From Planctomycetes bacterium UBA2386 (GTDB lineage: Bacteria; Planctomycetota; UBA1135; UBA2386), in the NCBI GenBank assembly GCA_002343845.1, contig DDSQ01000157.1, positions 1,010 to 23,197 on the forward strand: a stretch of 22,188 bases of DNA, given 5' to 3'. Shown here in pieces: positions 7,258-14,758 of the stretch. The position numbers were made by a program, and so were the translations under genes. Under the pieces are notes generated by a model that searched no databases, was not told the origin of the DNA, and worked only from the letters and a program-made list of their open reading frames with translations. How positions within the stretch are numbered: the stretch's first letter is position 1; each line of letters starts with the position of its first letter.

Positions 7258-8295
7258 TCAGGTGAGCAGCATCGCGTCGCCGAACGAATAGAAGCGATAG
7301 CCGCGGGCAACGGCATCGCGGTAGACGGCGAGGATCTCGGCGGTGCCGGCGAACGCCGCAACCAGCATCAACAACGTTGACTTCGGCAGGTGGAAGTTCG
7401 TCAGCAGCGCGTCGACGACGCGGAACGGCCGACCCGGGTAGAGAAACAGCTCCGAGCTGCCGCTGCCCGCAACGACGCGACCGTCGGGCCCCACGCAACT
7501 CTCGAGCGTGCGGCAGCTCGTGGTGCCGACCGCAACGACACGCCCGCCGCGCGCCTTCGTCGTCGCGATCGCCGCCGCGGTTGCGGGCGGCAGTTCGTAG
7601 GGCTCGGGATGCATGCGGTGCGCTTCGACCACGTCGCTGCGCAGCGGCGCGAAGGTGCCCTCGCCGACGTGCAACGTCACCCACGCGATCTGCACGCCGA
7701 GGCGTTGCAGCGCCGCCAGCAGTTCGGGCGTGAAGTGCAGGCCCGCGGTCGGCGCGGCGATCGCACCCGGCACGCGCGCGAACACGGTCTGGTAACGCTC
7801 GCGATCGCGGGCGGCGTCCTCCTGACCGTCGCGCGGGATGTACGGCGGCAGCGGCGCCCGGCCGCAGCGATCGAGCGCAGCCTGGATGTCGCCGGCGCGC
7901 GCGACGAGCCGCACCTGCCAGCGTCCCTGGCCGAGTGCGGCGAGCAGTTCGAGTTCGATCTCGCCGGCCTCCATCGGCACGCGATCGCCGACGCGCAGCT
8001 TCTTGCTCGGCTTGACGAACGCCTCGCCGCGATCACCGTCGAGCCGCACCAGCAGGCACTCGACGCCGCCACCCGTCGCACGACGGCCGCGCAGACGCCA
8101 CGGCAGCACGCGGGTGTCGTTCAGCACCAGCAGGTCGCCGGCCCGCAGGAAGTCCGGCAGGTCGAACACGTGCCCGTGCCGTTGGCTGCGGGTCGCACGG
8201 TCGTACACGAGCAGGCGCGCATGGTCGCGGGGGTCGGCGGGCGCCGTGGCGATGCGCTCGGGCGGCAGCACGAAGTCGAACTCGGAGACCAGCAC
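7258..8295 (-). CDS. queA: S-adenosylmethionine:tRNA ribosyltransferase-isomerase QueA
   Basis: This is 345 residues from GTG 8295. QueA transfers and isomerises the ribose of S-adenosylmethionine onto preQ1 at tRNA position 34, giving epoxyqueuosine. The diagnostic motifs are LVLNDTRVLPWRL (near 56-68), PTAGLHFT, LHVGEGTF, the TTSCRTLES block and the C-terminal TNFHLPKSTLLMLVAAFAG. An ATG at 8307 adds only four residues (MTRG). I prefer the GTG because the N-terminus then begins MLVSEFDFVLPPERIA, which lines up with known QueA proteins, and because TATGAC lies exactly 7 bases before it. That ATG overlaps the proposed -10 box. No tgt or other queuosine gene is in the window. Much longer readings toward 8877 cross the neighbouring gene and are not supported. 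Confidence 0.95.
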   Translation of the reverse strand: MLVSEFDFVLPPERIATAPADPRDHARLLVYDRATRSQRHGHVFDLPDFLRAGDLLVLNDTRVLPWRLRGRRATGGGVECLLVRLDGDRGEAFVKPSKKLRVGDRVPMEAGEIELELLAALGQGRWQVRLVARAGDIQAALDRCGRAPLPPYIPRDGQEDAARDRERYQTVFARVPGAIAAPTAGLHFTPELLAALQRLGVQIAWVTLHVGEGTFAPLRSDVVEAHRMHPEPYELPPATAAAIATTKARGGRVVAVGTTSCRTLESCVGPDGRVVAGSGSSELFLYPGRPFRVVDALLTNFHLPKSTLLMLVAAFAGTAEILAVYRDAVARGYRFYSFGDAMLLT

Positions 8296-8302
8296 GCCGC
8301 GC

Positions 8303-8312
8303 GTCATACCCT
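8303..8312. promoter_or_regulatory. Possible overlapping divergent -10 boxes (queA and TolB-like gene)
   Basis: GTCATACCCT holds TATGAC on the minus strand (8308-8303, 7 bases before the queA GTG) and TACCCT on the plus strand (8307-8312). They share a central TA in the same geometry as at 6616-6625. The plus-strand box would give a leader of about 43 bases for the TolB-like gene. The minus box ends in C rather than T, and the -35 regions are poor. Confidence 0.35.
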
Positions 8313-8361
8313 GGCCACCGCGGGTTGCCACGCGTCCACCACGCGGCCACCATGCGCGCCG

Positions 8362-9816
8362 ATGCGCCCACGCCTGCTCGCCCTTCCGCTGCTGGTCGGT
8401 GCCGCTGCGTGCGGCGGCGGCGGCAGCCGCAGTTCGCCGGTCGCCGAGGACGTCGTGCCGCGCCTGCTCGCCTGCCGCGCGCGCGTCGACGAACCGTTCC
8501 GCTTCGCCGAGATCGCCCTGCGCGACGAGCGCAACCTCGGCATCCGCCGCGTCGCCGACCGCACCGGCCCCGAACTCTCCGCACGCGCGCACCCGAACGG
8601 CAACACGGTCGTGTTCGCGCGCGAGCGCGACAACAACGACGCGACGAGCCGCGAGATCTTCGTGTCGTCGATCGACGGCACCGTCGCCGAGACGCGCCTG
8701 ACGCAGAACACGGTGCGCGACGACGGTCCGTGCTGGTCGCCCGACGGCAGCCGCATCCTGTTCACGAGCGAGCGCAGCGGCGCTGCCGGCCTCTGGACGA
8801 TGGCGGCGGACGGCAACGACGCCCAGCCGTTCGCGACGCCGCTGCCCGGTGGCGCCGACGGCGAACCCGACTGGCATGCCGGCAGCGATCGCGTGGTGTG
8901 GAGCCGCATCGGCGCGGACGGCCGCGGGGCCCTGTGGCTCGCGAACGGCACCGGCACCGGCGCGTTCCCGCTCACCGACGGTGGCGCCACGACGAGCGCA
9001 GGCACCGGCGACTTCGCGCCGGCATGGACTCCGGACGGCGGTGGCGTCGTGTTCGTGAGGCGCGCGAGCGGCACGCTGGCGGCGCTGTGCCGATGCGAAG
9101 TCGCCTCGGGGAACGTCACCGTGCTCGTCGCGCCGAACGGCACCGTGGCCACACCACGGGTCGCGCCGAACGGCGCGTCCGTGTTCTTCGGCCTCGCCGA
9201 GCCCGCCGCGGGCCGCACGGCGCTGCGCCTGGCCGTGGTGCCGACCACGGGCGGCGAACCGGTGCTGCTCTGGCCCGACGAACGCTGGCAGCTGAACGGC
9301 CTCGACCTGCTGCCGTCGTTGCCGCCAGCACCGGCGGCCTCAGCACCGCAGACGCTCGATGTCACGAAGGCGCAGGTGCAGATCGCCTCGGCGACGAGCA
9401 CGTCGGGCAGCCGCGAGCAGCTGACCGCGGTCGACGGCGAAGAGCTCGTGATCACGACCGCGACCATCGACGGCCGCGAGGTCGCCGGCATCAACGTGCG
9501 CTTCGACCTGCCGGTCGCCGTTGCCGCCGATGTGCTCGACTTCCGCGTGCGACTGGTCGCGCGCACGACGCGCACGGACGCCGACTCGTGGTTGCGCTGC
9601 TCGCTCTACAACCCGGTCGACGAACGCTTCGACACCGTGGTCGAACTGCCGGCGGCAACAACGGCTACGACGCTCACGTTCCGGACCTCGAGCCTGCGCC
9701 ACGTGACCGCCGAGAAACAGCTGCGCGTCACGGTGATCGGCGACCTGGCCGCTGGCGATCGTGCCGACCTGCGCGTCGACCTCGTCGAGGTGGTCGTGGT
9801 CGCGCGCGCGCCGTGA
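8362..9816 (+). CDS. TolB-like beta-propeller (PD40) lipoprotein
   Basis: This is a 484-residue protein. Residues 1-17 form a signal peptide ending in a lipobox-like GAAAC, so a lipid-anchored envelope protein is likely (Cys17). From about 35 to 320 there are repeated WD40-like/PD40 units with the hallmark PxWSPDGxxIxFxSxR, e.g. DDGPCWSPDGSRILFTSER and APAWTPDGGGVVFVRR, each followed by a strand ending in LWTMAADG-type turns. This is the blade pattern of the TolB C-terminal propeller. Residues from about 340 to 484 form a separate beta-rich domain with no obvious active site, perhaps a carbohydrate-binding-like sandwich. It lacks the TolB N-terminal domain and the tol-pal gene neighbourhood, so I do not call it TolB. 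The ATG at 8352 is out of frame. Confidence 0.85.
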   Translation: MRPRLLALPLLVGAAACGGGGSRSSPVAEDVVPRLLACRARVDEPFRFAEIALRDERNLGIRRVADRTGPELSARAHPNGNTVVFARERDNNDATSREIFVSSIDGTVAETRLTQNTVRDDGPCWSPDGSRILFTSERSGAAGLWTMAADGNDAQPFATPLPGGADGEPDWHAGSDRVVWSRIGADGRGALWLANGTGTGAFPLTDGGATTSAGTGDFAPAWTPDGGGVVFVRRASGTLAALCRCEVASGNVTVLVAPNGTVATPRVAPNGASVFFGLAEPAAGRTALRLAVVPTTGGEPVLLWPDERWQLNGLDLLPSLPPAPAASAPQTLDVTKAQVQIASATSTSGSREQLTAVDGEELVITTATIDGREVAGINVRFDLPVAVAADVLDFRVRLVARTTRTDADSWLRCSLYNPVDERFDTVVELPAATTATTLTFRTSSLRHVTAEKQLRVTVIGDLAAGDRADLRVDLVEVVVVARAP

Positions 9817-9819
9817 CCT

Positions 9820-10293
9820 TCAGCGCCAGGGGCGATGCAGGTCGAACAGCAAGCCGACGCCGGCACCGATCCAGGCGCCGCGACTGCGGTGGCCGTGGTG
9901 CCGCCCGATCACCGAGCCGATGCCGGCACCGACCAGCGTGCCGACCGGGAAGTGCCCGTGGTGGCGGTAGCGACCGTGATGGCGCCACTGCGGTGCGGGG
10001 GCCCAGTCGTGTTCCACCGCCTCGTCGCGCTCGGGCCACGGTTCCGACGCCGCGGCCGGGACAGGCTCGGGGAGTACCGTCACCGTCCGCCAGGTGACGC
10101 TGGCGGATGCGACCACCGGGGCTTCCACGACCACCGGCCCAGGCGCGGAACGATCCGCCGCGGCGCGAGCGGCCGGCTCGATGGCGACGGGCGCCAGCGG
10201 CGGGCCGAGCGGCACCGGCGCGGTGCGCACCGGTCGCGACGTACCCGCACAGCCGGCGAGCAGCAGGAACGCGATGCCGAGCGGAGCGTTCAT
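9820..10293 (-). CDS. Glycine-zipper lipoprotein, last gene of envelope operon
   Basis: This is a 157-residue protein. A signal peptide with lipobox LAGC puts Cys15 as the lipidated residue. Residues about 17-90 are Ala/Pro/Val-rich and probably disordered. The segment around 95-112 is rich in His, Arg and Trp (HHGRYRHHGHF), and the C-terminus (about 115-150) carries a glycine zipper, VGAGIGSVIG and GAWIGAGVGLLFD, split by a second His-rich turn. Glycine-zipper segments pack into membranes or oligomerise, as in the Rick_17kDa/OmpA-associated lipoproteins. The clustered His residues could bind metal, which is inference. The gene starts 10 bases after the ycfL stop, so it is likely cotranscribed, and it ends 3 bases from the convergent TolB-like gene. 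Confidence 0.75.
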   Translation of the reverse strand: MNAPLGIAFLLLAGCAGTSRPVRTAPVPLGPPLAPVAIEPAARAAADRSAPGPVVVEAPVVASASVTWRTVTVLPEPVPAAASEPWPERDEAVEHDWAPAPQWRHHGRYRHHGHFPVGTLVGAGIGSVIGRHHGHRSRGAWIGAGVGLLFDLHRPWR

Positions 10294-10303
10294 GGGGCCT
10301 CGT

Positions 10304-10717
10304 TCAGCGGTTCCAGGCCAGGCGCATGATCCAGTCCTGCGCGAGGTCGAACTTGCTCACGACGATCACCGGCAGCGTCGCGCCAGGGCCGATCAGCTTG
10401 ACCTGCTGGTTGGTGTCGTCCCCGATCGGGCGCTTCTGTCCATCGAGGAAGCTGGTCTGCACCAGCACCTGGATCGGCTCGTCGTCGATGTTGCGAAGCG
10501 GCACGATCACCTTGAGCTGGTTGGTGCCCGGCACGCGCTCGACGCCGGTGCGCCCGACCAGCACGACATCGAGCAGCGATGCCTCGAGCACGCTCACGTT
10601 GGTCGTTTGCTCGACGTCGTCGTCGATCGTGCGCGCCGCGTAGGGCGGCCCGCTCGAACAGGCGGCGAGCGACAGGAGGAGCAGGAACGGGCGGAGCCCG
10701 GAGCGGATGTGGTTCAT
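10304..10717 (-). CDS. ycfL: YcfL family (DUF1425) lipoprotein
   Basis: This is a 137-residue lipoprotein with a signal peptide and lipobox LAAC (Cys20). The mature part matches the DUF1425/YcfL pattern: a strand ending in VPGTNQLKVIVPLRNIDDEP, then a second strand with QVLVQTSFLDGQKRPIGDD, and a final stretch in which the protein is described by P-G-x-x-L-P-V-I-V. YcfL is an uncharacterised outer-membrane-directed lipoprotein with an immunoglobulin-like fold; in gammaproteobacteria it lies beside lpoB, as it does here. The gene starts 5 bases after the stop of the FlgT/LPP20-like gene. The assignment rests on sequence pattern plus neighbourhood. Confidence 0.82.
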   Translation of the reverse strand: MNHIRSGLRPFLLLLSLAACSSGPPYAARTIDDDVEQTTNVSVLEASLLDVVLVGRTGVERVPGTNQLKVIVPLRNIDDEPIQVLVQTSFLDGQKRPIGDDTNQQVKLIGPGATLPVIVVSKFDLAQDWIMRLAWNR

Positions 10718-10722
10718 GGCAG

Positions 10723-11952
10723 TCACTTCCTCGCCGGACGGACCTCGGTCACGCCGGCTTCGATGCGGGACGGCTCGGCGACGTCGACGAGCCGGAACGT
10801 GCAGGCGGTCTCGGTGCCGCCGACGAACGCGACGCGACCGAGCGGCCGCCAGTCGGGGCTCGCGAGCGAGCCTTGGTTGCCGATGGCGAACGCGTCGTAG
10901 CCGTTCGCCACGCGCTTGCCGATCGCGACCTCGACGAACCACTCGCCGCCATCGCCCGCCCACTTGCGCACCACGGTCGGCGGCTGCAGGGCGAAGAAGA
11001 TCGCCTCGGCGACGGCGGCCTTGGCCTGGTCGGCGAGCTGCACGGCCATCGCGTCGAGCCGTTCGACCGGCGTGCCCGGCGGCACCTCGAGCGACACGGT
11101 CAGCGGGCGATCGAGCACGTCGAGACCCTGCACGAGATCGGTGATCGCGATGGCGACGCGCACGCTGCCAGCGGTCAGGAACTGCGGCCGCGGGCCGGTC
11201 GTCGGGCGAGCGATGTTCGGCTTCTCGACCAGCGACGTGAACTGCATCGGCTGCCACTGCACGCGCACGCGGTGTGAGGCAACGAGCTGGTGCCCGCCCT
11301 TGCCCCGCTCACGCGGCGCCGCGCCGGCCGGCGCCGACACGCCGCCGTCCTTGGCGACGACGAGCACGCGGCCCGTCGCCCGCAGGTTGTCGCGGATCGA
11401 CGGCGCCTCGTAGGTGCCGTCGACCTTCGCGAACGGCACCCCGGCCCCGCCTTCTTCGAAGCGCGCGAGCTGCCACTGGCGCAGGTCGGCGTCGTCGAGG
11501 TCGATCACGAACGGCCCCTGCTGCTGCCCGGTCGCGATCTTCGCCAGCACGGTGACCTCCCAGCCGTCGTCGACCTTGCCCTTCTTCGTCACTTCGTAGG
11601 TCTCGACGAAGCCGTCGAGCTGCGCCTGCACCCACTCGCGTTCGTATTCGGCTTCGCCGTCGAACCAGTTCGCCGGCACGCCCTGACTGCCGCGCGACAC
11701 CACTTCGAGCCGGCTCCGCACTCCCCCGCCTCGCGCCACCGCGACGCCGCGCGCCTTGCCGACCGCGTCCTCGAGCGCCATCCCGAGCGCCTGCCGGTAG
11801 CTCACCGCGCGCCCGAAGCCCTCGGTCGTTCCGGCGGCGGCGCCGGGAGCGGGGGCGGGAACCGGCGGCGGCGCGGGCGGCGGGACCTGGCTGCGCAGGG
11901 CGAACGACGGCGAGCAGAGAACGAACGCGACGAGCGGCAGATGGACGTTCAT
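10723..11952 (-). CDS. Exported FlgT/LPP20-like protein of the LpoB-COG3014 operon
   Basis: This is a 409-residue exported protein. The signal peptide (1-18, ending FVLCSPSFA) is followed by a Pro/Ala-rich linker (about 22-42). Residues about 45-150 show the pattern of the FlgT N-terminal/LPP20 family: an Ala-rich helix (YRQALGMALEDAVGKARGVA), a strand and loop, then GFVETYEVTKKGKVDDGWEV and a final TVLAKI strand. The remainder (150-409) contains further alternating strands and one helix rich in Ala (LADQAKAAVAEAIFFALQ), with no catalytic motif. These folds occur in envelope proteins that pair with CsgG/LpoB-type secreted domains. The ATG at 11952 is preferred over the ORF start at 11991 because it sits directly before the signal peptide and after a T-tract. 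A 73-base spacer with a terminator-like structure separates it from the COG3014 gene. Confidence 0.78.
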   Translation of the reverse strand: MNVHLPLVAFVLCSPSFALRSQVPPPAPPPVPAPAPGAAAGTTEGFGRAVSYRQALGMALEDAVGKARGVAVARGGGVRSRLEVVSRGSQGVPANWFDGEAEYEREWVQAQLDGFVETYEVTKKGKVDDGWEVTVLAKIATGQQQGPFVIDLDDADLRQWQLARFEEGGAGVPFAKVDGTYEAPSIRDNLRATGRVLVVAKDGGVSAPAGAAPRERGKGGHQLVASHRVRVQWQPMQFTSLVEKPNIARPTTGPRPQFLTAGSVRVAIAITDLVQGLDVLDRPLTVSLEVPPGTPVERLDAMAVQLADQAKAAVAEAIFFALQPPTVVRKWAGDGGEWFVEVAIGKRVANGYDAFAIGNQGSLASPDWRPLGRVAFVGGTETACTFRLVDVAEPSRIEAGVTEVRPARK

Positions 11953-11963
11953 GGCGGCGACGG

Positions 11964-12000
11964 AAAAAAGGCGCGCAGAGCGCGACCGCACCCGTGCGGT
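11964..12000 (-). terminator. Terminator-like double hairpin plus T6 inside the envelope operon
   Basis: Read on the minus strand, ACCGCAC-GG-GTGCGGT (12000-11985) is followed at once by CGCGC-TCT-GCGCG (11984-11972), then CC and six T (11969-11964). That is the form of an intrinsic terminator. It lies after the COG3014 stop and only 12 bases before the next gene's ATG, so partial read-through or attenuation that lowers expression of the three downstream genes is plausible. Confidence 0.5.
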
Positions 12001-12025
12001 TGCAAACGCACGCAGCCAGCCGCTG

Positions 12026-13237
12026 TCATGGCATGTTCGCGGCAGCCGGCGGCGACGGCAACGATCGCAGCAGATGCCACGACTCGCCGGTGGTCGGCAC
12101 CTCGATGTCGAGTTGGCGACGCATCGCCGGGATCACACGCCCCGCCGCATCGACGAAGTCGACCTCGAGGCGATGCGGGCCCGGCGGCAGGGTGGTCGTC
12201 AGCACCTGCACCGTCGACGGCAGGGTCGGCCAGTACCGGACATCGGCTGCCGTCGAGGTCAGCAGGCTGGCGACCAGGAGCGCCCCACCGGCGATCGCCT
12301 GGGCGTCGCGGCTGTGGCCACGATCGCGCGCCGCCTGATCCAGCAGCACGACACCTGCCACCGCCGCACCGGTCTTGAACACCGCCTTGCCCTTGCGGAT
12401 GCCCTCCATCGCGGTGCCGCCGAGCGTGCGCGCCTGGTAGTCGACGTCGACGACGATCGCCGGCGCGCCGAGGTCGCGACCGCCGACCCGCACCCGCGCG
12501 CCAACCGCGTCCTGCTCGCGCGTGCGGAAGCGCGCCAGTTCGTCCTGCGCGCCGTCGGCGTACTTCTCGGGCCCGAGACCACATTCGACCAACAGCACGA
12601 CGTTGCCTGCACCCGGATCGACGAGCCACGCCGGCCCCGGCTCGCCGCGCGCGCCGTGCTCGAGAGCGAAGGCGTGCGCAGTCGCCGCCTCCTTCCAGTA
12701 GTCGGCCGCGTCGCTCGACGCGAGCAGCTTGCTCATGCGGCCCGCAAGCCAGAACAACAGCGCGTTGTCGGCCTGGAACTTCTCGTCGGCGACTTCGGCG
12801 TCGGCCAGGATGCCCTTCTTGCACGCTGCGCGCGCGTTGTCGGGCTCGCCCTTCTGCAGCCAGCAGTAGGCCGCGTAGAACGCGTTCATCGCGCGTTCGT
12901 ACGGATCGCCCTTCCAGGTCTTGCTGCTCTCGCTGCCGAGGATCGCGCTGGTCGCTTCGCCGCTGCCCGTCGACCAGTTGCCCATGATCTGCCCGGCCTG
13001 ATCGAACGTGCGCCGCGCCGCGTCGACGTCGCCGAGCAGCAGTTCGCACTGGCCACGCACGTTGAGCACCAGCGCCAGGTTCTCGGCGGCGCCGTTCTCG
13101 ACCTCCTTCTGCGCGAACGCCTGCACGGCGGCCGCATCGCCGGCGAGGAACGTGCCGACGGGGACCTTCGGCTGCGACACGGCGCAGCCGACGAGCGGCA
13201 TCAGGCCGGCCACCAGCCAGCGACGGACGGCGTGCAT
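12026..13237 (-). CDS. COG3014 family lipoprotein with TPR-like region
   Basis: This is a 403-residue protein with a signal peptide and lipobox LVGC (Cys18). Residues about 40-190 are helical and TPR-like: NLALVLNVRGQCELLLGD, then the family signature WKGDPYERAMNAFYAAYCWLQ followed by G-x-x-D-N-A-R-A. The middle part (about 210-300) contains a VLLVECGLGPEK strand and the IGG-like TAMEGIRKGKAVFKTGAA stretch. The end is a beta domain (about 335-390) with a proline-rich turn, LPPGPHRLEVDF. COG3014 lipoproteins are uncharacterised but neighbour lpoB and ycfL in Vibrio and relatives, as here. It starts 17 bases after the lpoB-like stop, so the two are probably cotranscribed. Confidence 0.85.
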   Translation of the reverse strand: MHAVRRWLVAGLMPLVGCAVSQPKVPVGTFLAGDAAAVQAFAQKEVENGAAENLALVLNVRGQCELLLGDVDAARRTFDQAGQIMGNWSTGSGEATSAILGSESSKTWKGDPYERAMNAFYAAYCWLQKGEPDNARAACKKGILADAEVADEKFQADNALLFWLAGRMSKLLASSDAADYWKEAATAHAFALEHGARGEPGPAWLVDPGAGNVVLLVECGLGPEKYADGAQDELARFRTREQDAVGARVRVGGRDLGAPAIVVDVDYQARTLGGTAMEGIRKGKAVFKTGAAVAGVVLLDQAARDRGHSRDAQAIAGGALLVASLLTSTAADVRYWPTLPSTVQVLTTTLPPGPHRLEVDFVDAAGRVIPAMRRQLDIEVPTTGESWHLLRSLPSPPAAANMP

Positions 13238-13254
13238 GCGCGGCCGACTCGCGA

Positions 13255-13851
13255 TCAGCGGTTGATGACCGACTTCTCCGACTCGGTCTTCATCTCGTAG
13301 TCGCCGGTCCAGTACAGCTCCTGGGTCACCAGGTCGGTCAGCTCGAACGTGACCAGGATGTACGACGACTTGAGCTTGCCGGCCTGACGATCGCGGCTCT
13401 TGATCGTGCCCTTCAGCACGAAGTCGCTGCCGGCCACCTTGCGATCGATGGTGCCCGACACCTGGCCACGGGCCTTCATGCGGGTCTCGGCCTCGGTGAG
13501 GTCGTTGGCCTGCGGCGAGCGGTCGAGGATCTTGACCTGCCGGCCGAACGCCTCGAACAGGTTCGTGCGCAGCTTGGTCAGGATGATCTCCTTGTCGATC
13601 GTGTCGGAGCTGTCGTTGCGCAGCTCGTAGATGAAGAACGAGGCGCGCTCGCCGTCGCGCGTCGGCGCGAGCGCGCCCGAGGCCTTGATCTTCGCGGCCA
13701 TGTCGATGGCCATCGTGCGGATGTCCTGGCTCTGCAGCCCGGTGCCGGTCACCGTGTCCGGCGCGTCGGGGTTGACGCGAGTGTCACGCGTGCCGCCACA
13801 GGCGGCGACGCAGAGGCCGAGAAGGAACGGAACGAGCGTGCGGATCGACAT
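13255..13851 (-). CDS. lpoB: LpoB-like penicillin-binding protein activator lipoprotein
   Basis: This is a 198-residue lipoprotein; its signal peptide ends with VAAC (Cys18). The mature protein has a short linker and then the LpoB/FlgO-type alpha/beta domain: a helix DIRTMAIDMAAKIKASG, a strand ASFFIYELRNDSSD, then a helix with IDKEIILTKLRTNLFEAFGR, a strand VKILDR and the closing beta hairpin KSSYILVTFELTDLVTQELYWT. In E. coli, LpoB spans the periplasm to stimulate PBP1b; the domain is also shared with CsgG-like and FlgO-like proteins, so the partner here is not proven. It is the first gene of the five-gene envelope operon. No -10 box of the local type lies just upstream of the ATG. The 169-base spacer to the divergent glycosyltransferase carries a hairpin and a T5 tract. 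Confidence 0.82.
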   Translation of the reverse strand: MSIRTLVPFLLGLCVAACGGTRDTRVNPDAPDTVTGTGLQSQDIRTMAIDMAAKIKASGALAPTRDGERASFFIYELRNDSSDTIDKEIILTKLRTNLFEAFGRQVKILDRSPQANDLTEAETRMKARGQVSGTIDRKVAGSDFVLKGTIKSRDRQAGKLKSSYILVTFELTDLVTQELYWTGDYEMKTESEKSVINR

Positions 13852-13898
13852 GGCTGGATCGTGGACGAAGGAGCTGGCCACGGCAACATCGCCGTGGG

Positions 13899-13917
13899 CG
13901 GCGCCGAAAAAGCGCCG
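13899..13917. other. Hairpin CGGCGC/GCGCCG with A5 loop upstream of lpoB-like gene
   Basis: A 6-bp perfect inverted repeat (13899-13904 and 13912-13917) closes a 7-base loop that holds five A (T5 on the minus strand). It lies in the 169-base divergent spacer between the lpoB-like gene and the glycosyltransferase. The surrounding GC-A-tract-GC block resembles the one at 11961-11984. It may be part of the lpoB-like leader or an A-tract promoter element. Confidence 0.35.
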
Positions 13918-13974
13918 CGCAGCGCGTTCGGCCGCGCGCCGTCGCAAGCGCCCCGGCCCCCAGCGACCTTTTCG

Positions 13975-14003
13975 TTGGCGGGCCCGGGCAGACTGCCTAC
14001 GCT
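13975..14003 (+). promoter_or_regulatory. Sigma70-type promoter for glycosyltransferase operon
   Basis: TTGGCG (13975-13980) and TACGCT (13998-14003) are separated by exactly 17 bases. This is the best two-part promoter in the window. Transcription would begin near 14010, giving a leader of about ten bases before the GTG at 14021. Confidence 0.6.
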
Positions 14004-14020
14004 CCGCGCCGAGTCACGGC

Positions 14021-14758
14021 GTGCGCAACACCACTGCTCTCATCATCCCTGCCTACCGCGAAGCCGGCCGCGTCGGTGACGTCGTGCGCGCGGTGCTCGG
14101 ACAACGACTCGGCATCGACGTCGTGGTCGTCGACGACGGCAGCCCGGACGCCACCGAGGCCGAGGCGACGCGGGCTGGCGCCGTCGTCATCTCGCACCCC
14201 TACAACCTCGGTTACGGCAGCGCGCTGCACACCGGCTACTGCTACGCCTGGCGGCGGGGCTACCAGCGCGTGCTGCAGATGGACGCCGATGGCCAGCACG
14301 AAGCGGCGATGCTCCCCCGCCTGATCGCCGGCCTCGACGCCGGCGCCGATGTCGTGCTCGGCTCGCGCTACCTCGAAGGAAAACCACCGCACACGAGCCT
14401 GGCGCGCCGCCTCGGCACACGCCTGTTCGCAGCGATCGCGACGCGTTGGATCGGCACGCGCATCACCGACCCGACCAGCGGCTTCCAAGGGTTGTCGACG
14501 AAGGCGCTCGCGGCCGTCGTGCACGACGGCTTCCCCGAGGACTACCCCGACACCGACGTGCTGGTCGAACACCATCGCTGTGGGCTGCGCGTGGCCGAAG
14601 TGCCGGTGCGCATGCACGAACGCAAGGGCGGCGTCTCGATGCACCGCGGTGCTCGCATCGCCTACTACGGCTACAAGATGCTGCTGACCTTGGCGATGCT
14701 GCCGATCCGCCGCCGCACGCCGCTGCGCCAGCACGACACCGTCGCGAGGTGGTCGTGA
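14021..14758 (+). CDS. GT2 family glycosyltransferase (DPM1-like)
   Basis: This is 245 residues from GTG 14021. It is a single GT-A domain that transfers a sugar from a nucleotide donor, probably to a lipid carrier or an envelope glycan. The motifs in order are the ALIIPAYREAGRV start strand (6-18), VVVVDDGSPDAT (34-45), the metal-binding DxD in QMDADGQH (D88, D90) and GSRYLEG (114-120). A C-terminal basic stretch (about 212-240) follows a hydrophobic segment, YKMLLTLAMLPI. It is like the short dolichol-phosphate-mannose-synthase-type enzymes that pair with DUF2304 proteins. Its stop overlaps the next gene's start as GTGA. Longer reading frames to 13631 are not supported, as the promoter lies at 13975-14003. 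Confidence 0.9.
   Translation: MRNTTALIIPAYREAGRVGDVVRAVLGQRLGIDVVVVDDGSPDATEAEATRAGAVVISHPYNLGYGSALHTGYCYAWRRGYQRVLQMDADGQHEAAMLPRLIAGLDAGADVVLGSRYLEGKPPHTSLARRLGTRLFAAIATRWIGTRITDPTSGFQGLSTKALAAVVHDGFPEDYPDTDVLVEHHRCGLRVAEVPVRMHERKGGVSMHRGARIAYYGYKMLLTLAMLPIRRRTPLRQHDTVARWS

Noticed and set aside
7390..8361. The plus-strand extension of the TolB-like gene upstream of 8362
   Set aside because: It is antisense to queA and holds no domain; a signal peptide with a lipobox begins at 8362.
8296..8877. A much longer N-terminus for QueA reaching 8877
   Set aside because: The extension overlaps the TolB-like gene, and the family N-terminus begins at MLVSEFDF. Only the four-residue ATG extension at 8307 is a serious alternative.
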